Assembly (NCBI GenBank): GCA_038134285.1
Contig: JAYPUW010000002.1
Location: 62,001 to 126,000 of the forward strand
Direction: 5' to 3'
DNA length: 64,000 nucleotides
Origin: UBA3478 sp038134285
GTDB taxonomy: Bacteria; Bacteroidota; Bacteroidia; Flavobacteriales; Flavobacteriaceae
Part shown: positions 9,331-17,452 of the stretch, in pieces
How the letters are laid out: each line of letters starts with the position of its first letter
Position numbering within the stretch: the stretch's first letter is position 1
Made by a program: the position numbers and the translations under genes
Notes under the pieces: model-generated
Told to the model about the DNA's origin: nothing
Database searches by the model: none
The model's input: the letters and a program-made list of their open reading frames with translations, nothing else

Positions 9331-9362
9331 AAAACCCTGCATACTATGTGCAGGGTTTTTTT
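9331..9362 (+). terminator. Intrinsic terminator after tRNA-Leu
   Basis: ACCCTGCA (9334-9341) pairs with TGCAGGGT (9349-9356) across a 7-base loop, flanked by A-runs upstream and a 7-T run ending at 9362. Placed directly behind tRNA-Leu; the A/T flanks could let it work in both directions. Confidence 0.88.
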
Positions 9363-9420
9363 GCATTTTATCCCAATGAATTTTCCCTTAGTTGGCTGCG
9401 CAACCTATCCGTTTTTGAAC

Positions 9421-9428
9421 TAAGTTTA
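9421..9428 (+). promoter_or_regulatory. Possible -7 element of the ATP-grasp/GNAT pair
   Basis: TAAGTTTA fits TAnnTTTG with one mismatch. Downstream are an AGGAG Shine-Dalgarno-like site (9440-9444) and an ATG at 9450 that opens a five-codon reading frame ending in TAG at 9465. That short frame is in phase with the ATP-grasp gene. Confidence 0.35.
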
Positions 9429-9470
9429 CGCGCTTTTTTAGGAGCCTTTATGATTCAAAAATTTTAGGGT

Positions 9471-10790
9471 TTGTCTGCTTACATTTCATTGAAAACAAAG
9501 CAGTTCGGAGATCAAAAAAGAAAGTTTCTTTTTATCTCAAAATGGGGCGACTCATTAGACATCGCCTATGGTATTAGGTGCGAAGGACACCAAGTACTAA
9601 TGTACATTGCCGACAAGCGTTCTCGTGAAATCGGATTCGGCTTCGTTAAAAAAACGAATGACTACTCCAAACACCTTGATTGGGCAGACATTATTGTTTT
9701 CGACTATACAGGGTTCGGAGAGCTAAGCGACAGTTTGCGTCAATCCGGAAAGGTGGTCTTCGGCGGATCTTCATACACGGATGAGCTAGAGCTAAATCGG
9801 AACTTCGGTCAAGAAGAACTCAAACGACACGGAGTAAAAACGTTACCGTTCAAGGAGTTTGACAGCTTTCAATCAGCAGTTCAGTACATTGAGAAAAATC
9901 CTGACGCTTACGTCATTAAACCTAGTGGCGAAACTCAAGAACTCAAACAGCTCTTGTTTGTAGGTCAAGATGAAAACGGAGAAGATGTCATCCGCATGCT
10001 TAGAGCCTATGAAAAGTCTTGGGGAGATAATTTCGGAGCCTTTCAACTGCAACGTAAAGTGAAAGGGGTAGAGGTAGCGGTTGGCGCCTTTTTCAATGGT
10101 ACGCATTTTATTCCACCCTATAATATCAATTTCGAGCACAAAAAGCTATTTCCGAATGAATTGGGCGTTTCGACGGGTGAAATGGGAACGAGCATGTTTT
10201 GGACCGATGATTCTCCTCTCTTTGACCGCACCCTCAAAAAATTCGAAAAAACCCTCAGCGCTAATAATTTCAGAGGACATATTGATATCAACTCCATCGT
10301 AAATCACCACGGCATTTATCCGCTTGAGTTCACTTCGCGCTTTGGCTATCCGCAGGTACATATTCAGCGTGACGGACTGCTCACTCCCTTCTCGAAGGTG
10401 CTATGGGACACGGCTACTTGTGCTGAAACCAAGTTTAATTCAAGAATAGGCTTTCAGTTGGGCGCATATTTGGTAGTACCCCCATTTCCCTATGAAGACC
10501 CTAAAAGCTTCAGGCTTTTCTCAAAAGATTCAGTGGTTATTTTCAAGAAGCCCGGAGAAATAGGTATTCATCCGATCAACGTTAAAAAGGTAAACGGTCA
10601 TTGGCTGGTCACCGGAGATAGAGGCATTGTTACGCTGGTCACCGGAAACGGAACCACCATGAAAGAAGCACAAAAGAACATGTATAATCGCATATCGAAC
10701 TTGCTCATCAACAACTCGTACTACCGCAACGATATCGGAGACCGCTGGACAGAGGACTCAGACAAATTAAGATCATGGGGCTACCTGTAG
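9471..10790 (+). CDS. PurD-like ATP-grasp protein of unknown substrate
   Basis: The protein (about 439 residues) resembles the ATP-grasp part of phosphoribosylamine-glycine ligase (PurD): a KFLFISKWGD N-terminal strand, VIKPSGETQ, VKGVEVAVGAFFNG, and HKKL followed by GVSTGEMGTSMFW, which matches the HK...GPNTGGMG region of PurD. The N-terminal substrate-binding part and the C-terminus differ from true PurD, so it probably ligates something else. The start is uncertain. A good ATG with AGGAG at 9450 is in frame but is stopped by TAG at 9465. The next candidates are TTG at 9471 or 9492; conserved sequence begins about residue 16. It overlaps the acetyltransferase gene by 16 bases, so the two are probably translated together. 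It may equally be a nonsense-damaged gene. Confidence 0.8.
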   Translation: MSAYISLKTKQFGDQKRKFLFISKWGDSLDIAYGIRCEGHQVLMYIADKRSREIGFGFVKKTNDYSKHLDWADIIVFDYTGFGELSDSLRQSGKVVFGGSSYTDELELNRNFGQEELKRHGVKTLPFKEFDSFQSAVQYIEKNPDAYVIKPSGETQELKQLLFVGQDENGEDVIRMLRAYEKSWGDNFGAFQLQRKVKGVEVAVGAFFNGTHFIPPYNINFEHKKLFPNELGVSTGEMGTSMFWTDDSPLFDRTLKKFEKTLSANNFRGHIDINSIVNHHGIYPLEFTSRFGYPQVHIQRDGLLTPFSKVLWDTATCAETKFNSRIGFQLGAYLVVPPFPYEDPKSFRLFSKDSVVIFKKPGEIGIHPINVKKVNGHWLVTGDRGIVTLVTGNGTTMKEAQKNMYNRISNLLINNSYYRNDIGDRWTEDSDKLRSWGYL

Positions 10791-11242
10791 GCACCACTAC
10801 CTTCAGAAATATTGAGCTGTCACTAAAAGACATTGAATCGTTATATCCCGCTGATTGGGCTGCGCTACTGACTCCTCAATGGTTAAGTATAAGAAATACC
10901 GCTGAGGTTTATGGGTTATATACAGATGAAGACCTGGTATGCATAGGAATTATTTTTACAGACAAATTACCCACCCCATCGGCACTCGAGCTCACTCACA
11001 GTCAGACCTTCTCGGAATACAATTATCTCGGTTACCTCTACACCCTATCAGCTTACAGAAACCGGGGATGCGGTTCGCTTTGGATCAAGCATCTAATTAA
11101 ATTAGAGGCCTACCCAAAACTCTGGTTAACCATAGAATCAATCGACCTAGGCAGATTTTACACTAAAAACGGATTTGTCTTCTTGAACCCTATACCCCAC
11201 CAGGCCGAAGAATATATTATGTACCGGAGAGAAGGCCTGTAA
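10775..11242 (+). CDS. GNAT-family N-acetyltransferase
   Basis: The 155-residue protein has a GNAT fold. The acetyl-CoA pyrophosphate loop appears as AYRNRGCGSLWIKHL (residues about 94-108, R/Q-x-x-G-x-G/A type), followed by a strand LWLTIES and the typical FYTKNGFVFL ending. The family transfers acetyl groups from acetyl-CoA to amines; the acceptor is unknown. The ATG at 10775 lies 16 bases inside the ATP-grasp gene, implying coupled translation and a linked role, perhaps acting on the ATP-grasp product. The 3' end overlaps metX on the other strand by 26 bases. Confidence 0.85.
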   Translation: MGLPVGTTTFRNIELSLKDIESLYPADWAALLTPQWLSIRNTAEVYGLYTDEDLVCIGIIFTDKLPTPSALELTHSQTFSEYNYLGYLYTLSAYRNRGCGSLWIKHLIKLEAYPKLWLTIESIDLGRFYTKNGFVFLNPIPHQAEEYIMYRREGL

Positions 11243-12197
11243 TCTGATTACACACCCCTTTAATGATCGCTGAAACTTGCTGGTGTTCGATCAAAAAGGC
11301 GTCGTGTCCGTGATCGGAGTAAATTTTATAGTGATCTACCTTCTTTCCTAACTGCCTGAGTTGTTCTACGGTTTTATCGTCTTCGGCAGGAATGAATAAA
11401 AGGTCTGAGGTAATGGTCACCAAATGAATTTGAGTCGATAGAGGTTGCAGCTTCTCTGCAAAGGTTTCACCTTCGCCAATAGCGTTTATCTGCCTTAATA
11501 TCTGGTTCAAATGGCGGTATGCCTTGGCATGAAAGCGATCAGATAGAGTATCTCCGTGATAATCCAACCAAGACTCAACCGCGTATTTTGCACTCTTGCG
11601 TTCACGCTGAAATCGAGAATCGAAAGACTGTGGGCTGCGGTAACTCAACATCGCAAGCTGACGTGCTAACTTCAACCCCCAATTGCTATTCTCTTTAAGC
11701 AAATTCTCTTGAATGTGACAGTGGGCAATTATCCAATCGGTAGACTTCCAGTCAGTGGCTATGGGAACAAAGTGTTTGAACTCTATCTTGTTCTGAGTGA
11801 GCATGCTCCAGGCAATTCCACCCCCAACAGACCCGCCTATAAAGAGGTCTACGGCTGAAATTTTCAGCTGATGCAATCCCTGAAGAAAAATCAGAGCCAC
11901 ATCGGAAGAAGTCAATTGAATGGCATCGTCAAAAAAGAAATTATCGTATCCGTTACCAGGAATATTGAAACACAAGACCGAAGCTTTATCGGTATCAACA
12001 GCCCTTTTAGGCCCAACGATTTCGTTCCACCATCCGTTTTGGCCTGTGAGCGTAGAGTTTGCTGTCAGAGCATGATTTACCAGAATCAGGGGTGCCTCAC
12101 CGAGTGGCTTTCCGAAGCATTCATAGCTTAAGGGAAAGGGCTCAAGCTGCACTCCTGATAGCGTGGTAAATGATGATATGGTCAGTGATTCTAACAT
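11217..12197 (-). CDS. metX: Homoserine O-acetyltransferase (MetX), alpha/beta-hydrolase fold
   Basis: MetX acetylates homoserine with acetyl-CoA to give O-acetylhomoserine, the substrate of MetY next door. The catalytic triad is visible: nucleophile serine in GGSVGGG (about residue 123), aspartate in TITSDLLF and histidine in DHGHDAFL. The GGSxGG elbow is typical of MetX rather than general hydrolases. At about 326 residues it is on the short side for the family. The start is ATG 12197; a TTG six bases earlier lies just before the metY stop. It is the second gene of a SAM-riboswitch-controlled metYX operon. Acetyl versus succinyl specificity is inferred from the partner gene. Confidence 0.9.
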   Translation of the reverse strand: MLESLTISSFTTLSGVQLEPFPLSYECFGKPLGEAPLILVNHALTANSTLTGQNGWWNEIVGPKRAVDTDKASVLCFNIPGNGYDNFFFDDAIQLTSSDVALIFLQGLHQLKISAVDLFIGGSVGGGIAWSMLTQNKIEFKHFVPIATDWKSTDWIIAHCHIQENLLKENSNWGLKLARQLAMLSYRSPQSFDSRFQRERKSAKYAVESWLDYHGDTLSDRFHAKAYRHLNQILRQINAIGEGETFAEKLQPLSTQIHLVTITSDLLFIPAEDDKTVEQLRQLGKKVDHYKIYSDHGHDAFLIEHQQVSAIIKGVCNQITGLLSGT

Positions 12198-12203
12198 AGA
12201 CAA

Positions 12204-13478
12204 CTAGGCCTTCAACGCATGCTTTAAATCATTGATCAGATCGTTAGGATCTTCCAGGCCTACCGAAAGACGAATCAAGTCGGCCGTAACACCTGTTTCA
12301 GACTGCTGACTTTCCTCTAACTGCTGATGCGTGGTTGAAGCCGGATGCACGATGATAGACTTTGAATCTCCAAAATTAGCTGCAATTTTAAACAAACGAG
12401 TAGCATCAGTTAGTTTTTTAGCCGCTGCAAACCCGCCCTTTAAGCCAAAAGTGACAAGCCCACTTATACCTTCTGGCAGGTATTTTTGTCTAAGAAGTTG
12501 CTGACGCTCGTCTTTAGCTCCGACGAAGTTGACCCAAGCAACCTCTTCTTGCTGCACTAGCCAATTGGCAATCTTCAGTGCGTTTTCACTGTGCCTTTTG
12601 ATGCGCAATGAAAGGGTCTCTAGACCTTGTAAGACCTGGAAAGCATTCAGCGGACTTAGGGCTGATCCGAAATCTCGTAAGCCCTCTATGCGGACCTTAG
12701 CAATAAAGGCAGCCGCACCCAACACGTCATGATACACCAGACCGTGATAACCAGGTGAGGGGGTGGTAAATTCTTCAAATTTTCCGCTCGACCAGTCAAA
12801 GGTTCCGGCATCGATGATGACCCCGCCTAGGGCGGTACCATTTCCATTGATGTATTTGGTTAGCGAATGAATCACAATATTCGCCCCAAATTTGATCGGA
12901 TTCAATAAGGCTGGTGTTGCCACCGTGTTATCGACAATCAATGGAATCTTATGCTTTTGAGCAATCTTGGCGATACCCTCAATGTCGAGTACATCTAGTT
13001 TTGGGTTTCCTATAGATTCAAGAAAAATAGCACGGGTTTGGGGCTCAATCGCCTTTTCGAAGTTTTCGAGTTCACTCGGATCCACAAAAGTAGTTGTGAT
13101 TTCTAAGCGCGGTAAGGTAACCCCAAGCAAATTGTAGGTTCCTCCATAAATGCTATTCGAGCAAACAATGTGTTCTCCGCTCTTCAGCAGGGTTTGTAGC
13201 GTGGTGGCGACCGCTGCGGTTCCGGATGAAGTCACTACAGAGGCGATTCCGCCCTCTAGGGCAGCCAATCGCTCTTCGAGAATCCCATTTGTTGGATTGT
13301 TCAGTCGGGTATAAATGTTACCCGCTTCACTCAGATTAAACAATGCAGCCGCATGGTCGGTAGAATCAAACCTGTAGGCTGTTGTTTGGTAAATAGGCAC
13401 GGCAATTGTTTTACCATGCTGAGACAAGTCATGTCCGGCTGTTAGGGCCAGCGTTGAAAATTGGTGTTGTGCACTCAT
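12204..13478 (-). CDS. metY: O-acetylhomoserine aminocarboxypropyltransferase (sulfhydrylase) MetY
   Basis: This 424-residue PLP enzyme of the Cys/Met metabolism (gamma) family makes homocysteine from O-acetylhomoserine and sulfide. The PLP lysine is K208 in HSLTKYINGNG. Upstream are the IYTRLNNPT motif, the SSGTAAV phosphate-binding loop (residues 84-90) and the IVDNTVATP strand with the pyridine-ring aspartate. The length and the HSLTKYI(N)GNG form fit O-acetylhomoserine sulfhydrylase rather than cystathionine synthase. It is the first gene after the SAM-I riboswitch, and metX follows after 6 bases. Confidence 0.94.
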   Translation of the reverse strand: MSAQHQFSTLALTAGHDLSQHGKTIAVPIYQTTAYRFDSTDHAAALFNLSEAGNIYTRLNNPTNGILEERLAALEGGIASVVTSSGTAAVATTLQTLLKSGEHIVCSNSIYGGTYNLLGVTLPRLEITTTFVDPSELENFEKAIEPQTRAIFLESIGNPKLDVLDIEGIAKIAQKHKIPLIVDNTVATPALLNPIKFGANIVIHSLTKYINGNGTALGGVIIDAGTFDWSSGKFEEFTTPSPGYHGLVYHDVLGAAAFIAKVRIEGLRDFGSALSPLNAFQVLQGLETLSLRIKRHSENALKIANWLVQQEEVAWVNFVGAKDERQQLLRQKYLPEGISGLVTFGLKGGFAAAKKLTDATRLFKIAANFGDSKSIIVHPASTTHQQLEESQQSETGVTADLIRLSVGLEDPNDLINDLKHALKA

Positions 13479-13523
13479 TACGATGTAATTTTTTTAGGTT
13501 AATACTGAAATGAGGCAACTGCT

Positions 13524-13560
13524 AAAAAGAAAAGATGGACAGCCAGAAATGGCTAGCATC
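13524..13560 (-). terminator. Terminator hairpin of the SAM riboswitch expression platform
   Basis: Read on the minus strand, GATG and AGCCA pair with TGGCT and CATC around a TTTC loop, with small internal mismatches, followed by TTTTCTTTTT. It starts immediately after the riboswitch P1 stem and 45 bases before the metY ATG. This suits SAM-induced premature termination. Function is inferred from position and structure. Confidence 0.75.
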
Positions 13561-13659
13561 GTTATCTCTCCCTTTCGGGGTAGAATGTAGCACCTTCTCG
13601 TAGGAACGAGGGTTGCTAAGGCTTCATAGGGTCTATTCCCTTCACCTTTCTTGATAACA
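13560..13659 (-). ncRNA. SAM-I (S-box) riboswitch
   Basis: The minus strand carries the S-box core in order: the P1 5' strand GTTATC with AAGAAAGGTGAAGGGA (kink-turn region), GACCCTATGAAGCC, TTAGCAACC, the P3 hairpin with CTCGTTCCTACGAG, AAGGTGCTACATTC, a P4 hairpin CCCCGAAAGGG, and GAGATAAC closing P1. These match the known SAM-I consensus (K-turn, AGCAACC, GGTGCTAA-like block). It should bind S-adenosylmethionine and switch off metY-metX through the terminator just downstream. Confidence 0.95.
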
Positions 13660-13683
13660 ATTACATCATGTGAATGAACAGGT

Positions 13684-13715
13684 CAAAGATGCTTTCAAAT
13701 TTGACAACTTCCAAA
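13684..13715 (-). promoter_or_regulatory. Promoter of the riboswitch-metYX transcript
   Basis: On the minus strand TTTG (13712-13715) is followed after 20 bases by CATCTTTG (13684-13691), a one-mismatch fit to TAnnTTTG with correct spacing. The riboswitch begins 24 bases downstream. Confidence 0.55.
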
Positions 13716-13737
13716 TCCGACTCAAAAAAAATAGGTT

Positions 13738-16314
13738 TTAGGCTGAATTACGACTGGCATTAATATTGCCAAACATGGAGCGAGTCACCATTTTCTCGTA
13801 CCATTCCCGCCTATCAGCATTTGTCGTTTTCTTTACGCGCTGCAAAGCGTATTGCTGAATCGTGAGCAAGGGGTGTACGATTCCTTCTCTCATTTGTATT
13901 GAGGCCTTGTTAGCACCTTCGTTTTCAAGTAAACTCATAAAGCCACTCAGCTCCAACACCATCGACTTTGAACGCTCATATTCATCGTGAATCAGTGTCC
14001 AAAACGGTCCGAATCGCTCGTGATGTTGCATGTAAGAGGTCAGCTCAAATTTTGACTTTGTCAAACTCATCATCGAATTGGCAATTAACGTTCTGAAGAA
14101 GGCATTGTTTTCATACAATCGCTTCACTCTGTTGAACTCCCCACGCTCTTTAAAGAGGCTTAAGGCATGACCAACCCCGTAAAAACCAGGTACATTCTGA
14201 CGCAGCTGACTCCAGCTCCCTACAAACGGAATTGCCCTTAGATCTTCAAATCTGAACTCTTTCTTTTGTCCGCGTTTTGCAGGACGACTTCCGATGTTGG
14301 TTTTTGCGTAATACGGCAAGGTGGTCATCTCTTGCAGGTAAGGCAAGAAAAGATCATGGCTTTTGAAAGCTACATAGGCCTGATACGAGAGGCCTGCAAG
14401 TTCTTCAAGGGTGCTGCGATCTTCTTCACTTAGATTATTGTCTCCGCGAGCAAAGAGCTGGTTTTTGATTCCAGAACTCAACAATTGTTCGAGATTGTAC
14501 TGCGATGACTCTAGCGTTCCAAAGTTTGAACTAATAGTTTGTCCTTGCACAGTAAGCTGAATATCATCTGCATGTATTTGCTCTCCCAATGAGGCATAGA
14601 ATTCATGCGTTCTACCTCCACCTCTTGCCGGTGGTCCTCCTCGGCCGTCAAAAAAGGCCACGTGAACATCGTATGAAGTTGAAAGCAAGCTAAGGGCCTC
14701 CTTCGCTTCGTAAATCCCCCAATTGGCCATAAAATACCCTCCGTCTTTTGTTCCGTCAGAAAATCCGAGCATAACCGTTTGCTTATTTCCTCGAGAGGCT
14801 AAATGATGTCGGTAGGTCTGATTTTCGTAAAGGGCCTTCATGATCTCAGGTGCCGCTCTTAAATCGTCAATCGTCTCGAATAGCGGAATGATGTCTACTG
14901 TGGGTTGTTCCCATCCGCTCAAGCGAATGAGGGCATAAAGTTGCAAGATGTGCTCTAGAGATTGGCAATTACTGATGATGTATCGGTTAGATCCCCGCTC
15001 TCCATTTTTAACCTGAACCTCTTGCATCACCCTAATGCTCTCAAGCGTCTGAGCGGTTATCGTTTCTGAATCGAATAGTGCCAGATCTATATCATCTTGA
15101 ATTGTGGTGAGCAAGGCCACGCGTTGATTAAAATCAAGGGCATCATAATCTATACCATTTAGCGCTTTCACCTTTGATTGTACCTCTTTATGTGAAATGA
15201 TTTCTTTGAATACTGCCTCATGTACCCTTGAGTCTTGACGGATATCAAGTGATGCGAAGTGGTATCCAAAAAGATTGACTTTATCAATTAAATCTAACAC
15301 TAGGTCTTGATAAAACCCATTGTAGTTGGCGCGCAAGGCTTCTAGTATCTCGTGTAAGCCTTGAATAAGCTCTGTCAGGCTTAATGCCTTTTTCTTCGGA
15401 AAGAACAAGGTGTGATAAAGCGCCGTTTCTAGCGCCTCAACCTGTTGCAAAACTCCATCGAAGGTGAGTCGCGTCTTTAGATAGCGGAGTTCGCGGTAGT
15501 AATTTCTTATAATGTGATGGTTCAGCGTTTCAGCCGTTTTTCTGGTGATATCTGGGGTCACATAGGGGTTTCCGTCCCGATCGCCTCCTGGCCAAAATCC
15601 GAAATCAAAAATCTGATGGTCAACGCTTTGATTGTCAAAGATATTTTTCCGCAAGTAGCTAGAGATCGCCCCCGCTGAATGGTAAAATACGTTTTCGAGG
15701 TACCAAATTAGGCTATTAGCCTCGTCCAGCGGAGTTGGCTTTTTCTTGTTGTAAAAGCGCGTCAAGCCTAACTGATCAAGCAACTGCTTGATCTCATCGA
15801 GTTCGTTGTGACGTATGGCCTTAGCCAGATTTCGAATGATGGTAAGAACCGTATTCGGGTAAAACTGTGTAGGGTGAGCCGTAAGTACAATGCGCACCTT
15901 AAAGCGCTCTAAATACTCTTTTAAGGCCTCGAGTTTATTGTTGTTCTGAGCCTCCTCTTTAATAAAGCGCAGTGTACCGCGTCCGTGCATGTTATTGACG
16001 TAAGAGTATCCGGCATCCTCAATGGCATCAAATAAAACCACTTGACGCTCGATGTATTTGATAAAAGCGAAAAGGACATCCTTTTGTGCCACCTCATCGA
16101 GCTCTGGTAAATAGCTTTTGAAGAAATCTTCAACAATTTGTTCGGGTGACTGTTGTTTTTCAAACCCTTTGACACAGGCATCCGCAAACAGCGGAAGCAT
16201 AAGTGTAGTATCTTTAATCGTTTTAAAGGGTAAGGTTAAAAACAGGCTGTTGTACACCTGATATTTAGATCGAACGACCTCGTCAAAGCGTTCTATTTGA
16301 ATTTTTCGTGCCAT
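13738..16314 (-). CDS. ppc: Phosphoenolpyruvate carboxylase
   Basis: The enzyme adds bicarbonate to PEP to form oxaloacetate, an anaplerotic reaction. The 858-residue length is typical for the bacterial family. The catalytic histidine is in VLTAHPTQ (H147). The FWPGGDRDGNP motif, the GFSDGTKDGGY block and the glycine-rich FFDGRGGPPARGGG loop (about residues 555-568) are all present. The C-terminus lacks the usual NTG ending seen in many homologs and ends in NASRNSA. It stands as a single gene with the SAM-riboswitch promoter immediately downstream. Allosteric control cannot be judged from sequence. Confidence 0.96.
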   Translation of the reverse strand: MARKIQIERFDEVVRSKYQVYNSLFLTLPFKTIKDTTLMLPLFADACVKGFEKQQSPEQIVEDFFKSYLPELDEVAQKDVLFAFIKYIERQVVLFDAIEDAGYSYVNNMHGRGTLRFIKEEAQNNNKLEALKEYLERFKVRIVLTAHPTQFYPNTVLTIIRNLAKAIRHNELDEIKQLLDQLGLTRFYNKKKPTPLDEANSLIWYLENVFYHSAGAISSYLRKNIFDNQSVDHQIFDFGFWPGGDRDGNPYVTPDITRKTAETLNHHIIRNYYRELRYLKTRLTFDGVLQQVEALETALYHTLFFPKKKALSLTELIQGLHEILEALRANYNGFYQDLVLDLIDKVNLFGYHFASLDIRQDSRVHEAVFKEIISHKEVQSKVKALNGIDYDALDFNQRVALLTTIQDDIDLALFDSETITAQTLESIRVMQEVQVKNGERGSNRYIISNCQSLEHILQLYALIRLSGWEQPTVDIIPLFETIDDLRAAPEIMKALYENQTYRHHLASRGNKQTVMLGFSDGTKDGGYFMANWGIYEAKEALSLLSTSYDVHVAFFDGRGGPPARGGGRTHEFYASLGEQIHADDIQLTVQGQTISSNFGTLESSQYNLEQLLSSGIKNQLFARGDNNLSEEDRSTLEELAGLSYQAYVAFKSHDLFLPYLQEMTTLPYYAKTNIGSRPAKRGQKKEFRFEDLRAIPFVGSWSQLRQNVPGFYGVGHALSLFKERGEFNRVKRLYENNAFFRTLIANSMMSLTKSKFELTSYMQHHERFGPFWTLIHDEYERSKSMVLELSGFMSLLENEGANKASIQMREGIVHPLLTIQQYALQRVKKTTNADRREWYEKMVTRSMFGNINASRNSA

Positions 16315-16432
16315 TAATGATGATTGATGATCTTCAAGTTTAGGTATTTCAAGGCGAAATTGAAAGTAAAGACCCTAGAATTCAGATAAATCGTAAAGCA
16401 ATTCACAGAAGTCTATCAAAACATGTAAGATC

Positions 16433-17431
16433 TTACCGAATAGGCAATCGTGCGACCTCTTTCAAGAAGGCCTTAGAGGCTTGATAAACACCCTCTACAT
16501 TTTTAGAAGCGAGCGGACTTGCCAAGATATGATCTCCAGCTTTCGGAAAGGCAACCTTCTGCTTAAAACTATCAGGAGTACCCAAATATTGATACATTTC
16601 GTGCATGGCCTCTACCGACACCACCTTATCTTGTTCCTTTTCATTTTTATAGTAATACCCCAAGAAAACAGGCACTTTAACCGCCCTGAAGGTACCTGGT
16701 CGCATGGTGTAATGAACGAATGCCAGCAAATGCGTAAGGCTTTCTAATCTATATCGATCATACCAATAAGGTTTTCGTGTATCGGGCATCTCTATTTTAT
16801 TGAAATCTGAACCCTTGATTAGTCGTGCCAATTGCAGCCCCCAAGGGTCGTCTAACAATTTAGCTGTCCAGTCGTAGATTTCGATGTTCGGAGAATAAAG
16901 CACCAAGGCATCTAAATTTTCTACCGCGCGGGCCAAATGCAAGGCAAGTGCCCCTCCATTCGAGGTAGCAATAATTACCACGCGCTCACCAAGCAATTGG
17001 GCTATAGCTAGAGCATCTTTAGCAGAGTCAATGAGTGCATCTGCCGTAATATCTAGCATCGCATCTTCTACATTCAGGCCGTGACTGGCTAGGCGCGGCA
17101 AATAAAGGTTCGCGCCTAAATCTTGAGCAATTTGACGGTGTACAGGGTTCCCTTCTTCTGAAGATGCAGACCATCCGTGAAGGTAAACAACCGCATATTC
17201 TGTTTTTTCGCCTGGAATATTGGCCCAAACCACACGAGACTCGTTGTTTGGCTTAACCGGAAATTGCGCCTCTTTCTCTTTTAGAAACGCATCAACATTT
17301 TCTGCTGTAATTTCTAATTCGGGCAAGGTGACATCCATAGACACTCCTTCTACCCTAGGGCCAAGAACATAAATGAGAAAAAGAAGATCGAAACCGATCA
17401 CGAATCCAAAAAATAGTCGTCTTGCTTTCAT
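16433..17431 (-). CDS. Membrane-anchored alpha/beta hydrolase
   Basis: The 332-residue protein starts with a short cytoplasmic segment and one membrane anchor (about residues 4-22), so the hydrolase faces the periplasm or is membrane-tethered. The fold is seen in VVYLHGWSAS (oxyanion region), the nucleophile elbow ATSNGG and a late AGDHIL histidine. The cap region has YWYDRYRLESL. The substrate is unknown; serine esterase/lipase activity is inferred. The ATG at 17431 is preferred over a frame extending to 17518, because the anchor sequence begins right there and the longer form would run into the divergent transporter gene. The gap to that gene is only 21 bases. Confidence 0.85.
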   Translation of the reverse strand: MKARRLFFGFVIGFDLLFLIYVLGPRVEGVSMDVTLPELEITAENVDAFLKEKEAQFPVKPNNESRVVWANIPGEKTEYAVVYLHGWSASSEEGNPVHRQIAQDLGANLYLPRLASHGLNVEDAMLDITADALIDSAKDALAIAQLLGERVVIIATSNGGALALHLARAVENLDALVLYSPNIEIYDWTAKLLDDPWGLQLARLIKGSDFNKIEMPDTRKPYWYDRYRLESLTHLLAFVHYTMRPGTFRAVKVPVFLGYYYKNEKEQDKVVSVEAMHEMYQYLGTPDSFKQKVAFPKAGDHILASPLASKNVEGVYQASKAFLKEVARLPIR

Positions 17432-17452
17432 AGTGACACTTCCTATTGAGAA

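Noticed and set aside
16361..16368. TACTTTCA on the minus strand upstream of ppc
   Set aside because: The last two bases differ from the -7 consensus and no TTG lies at the right distance; too weak to list as a promoter.
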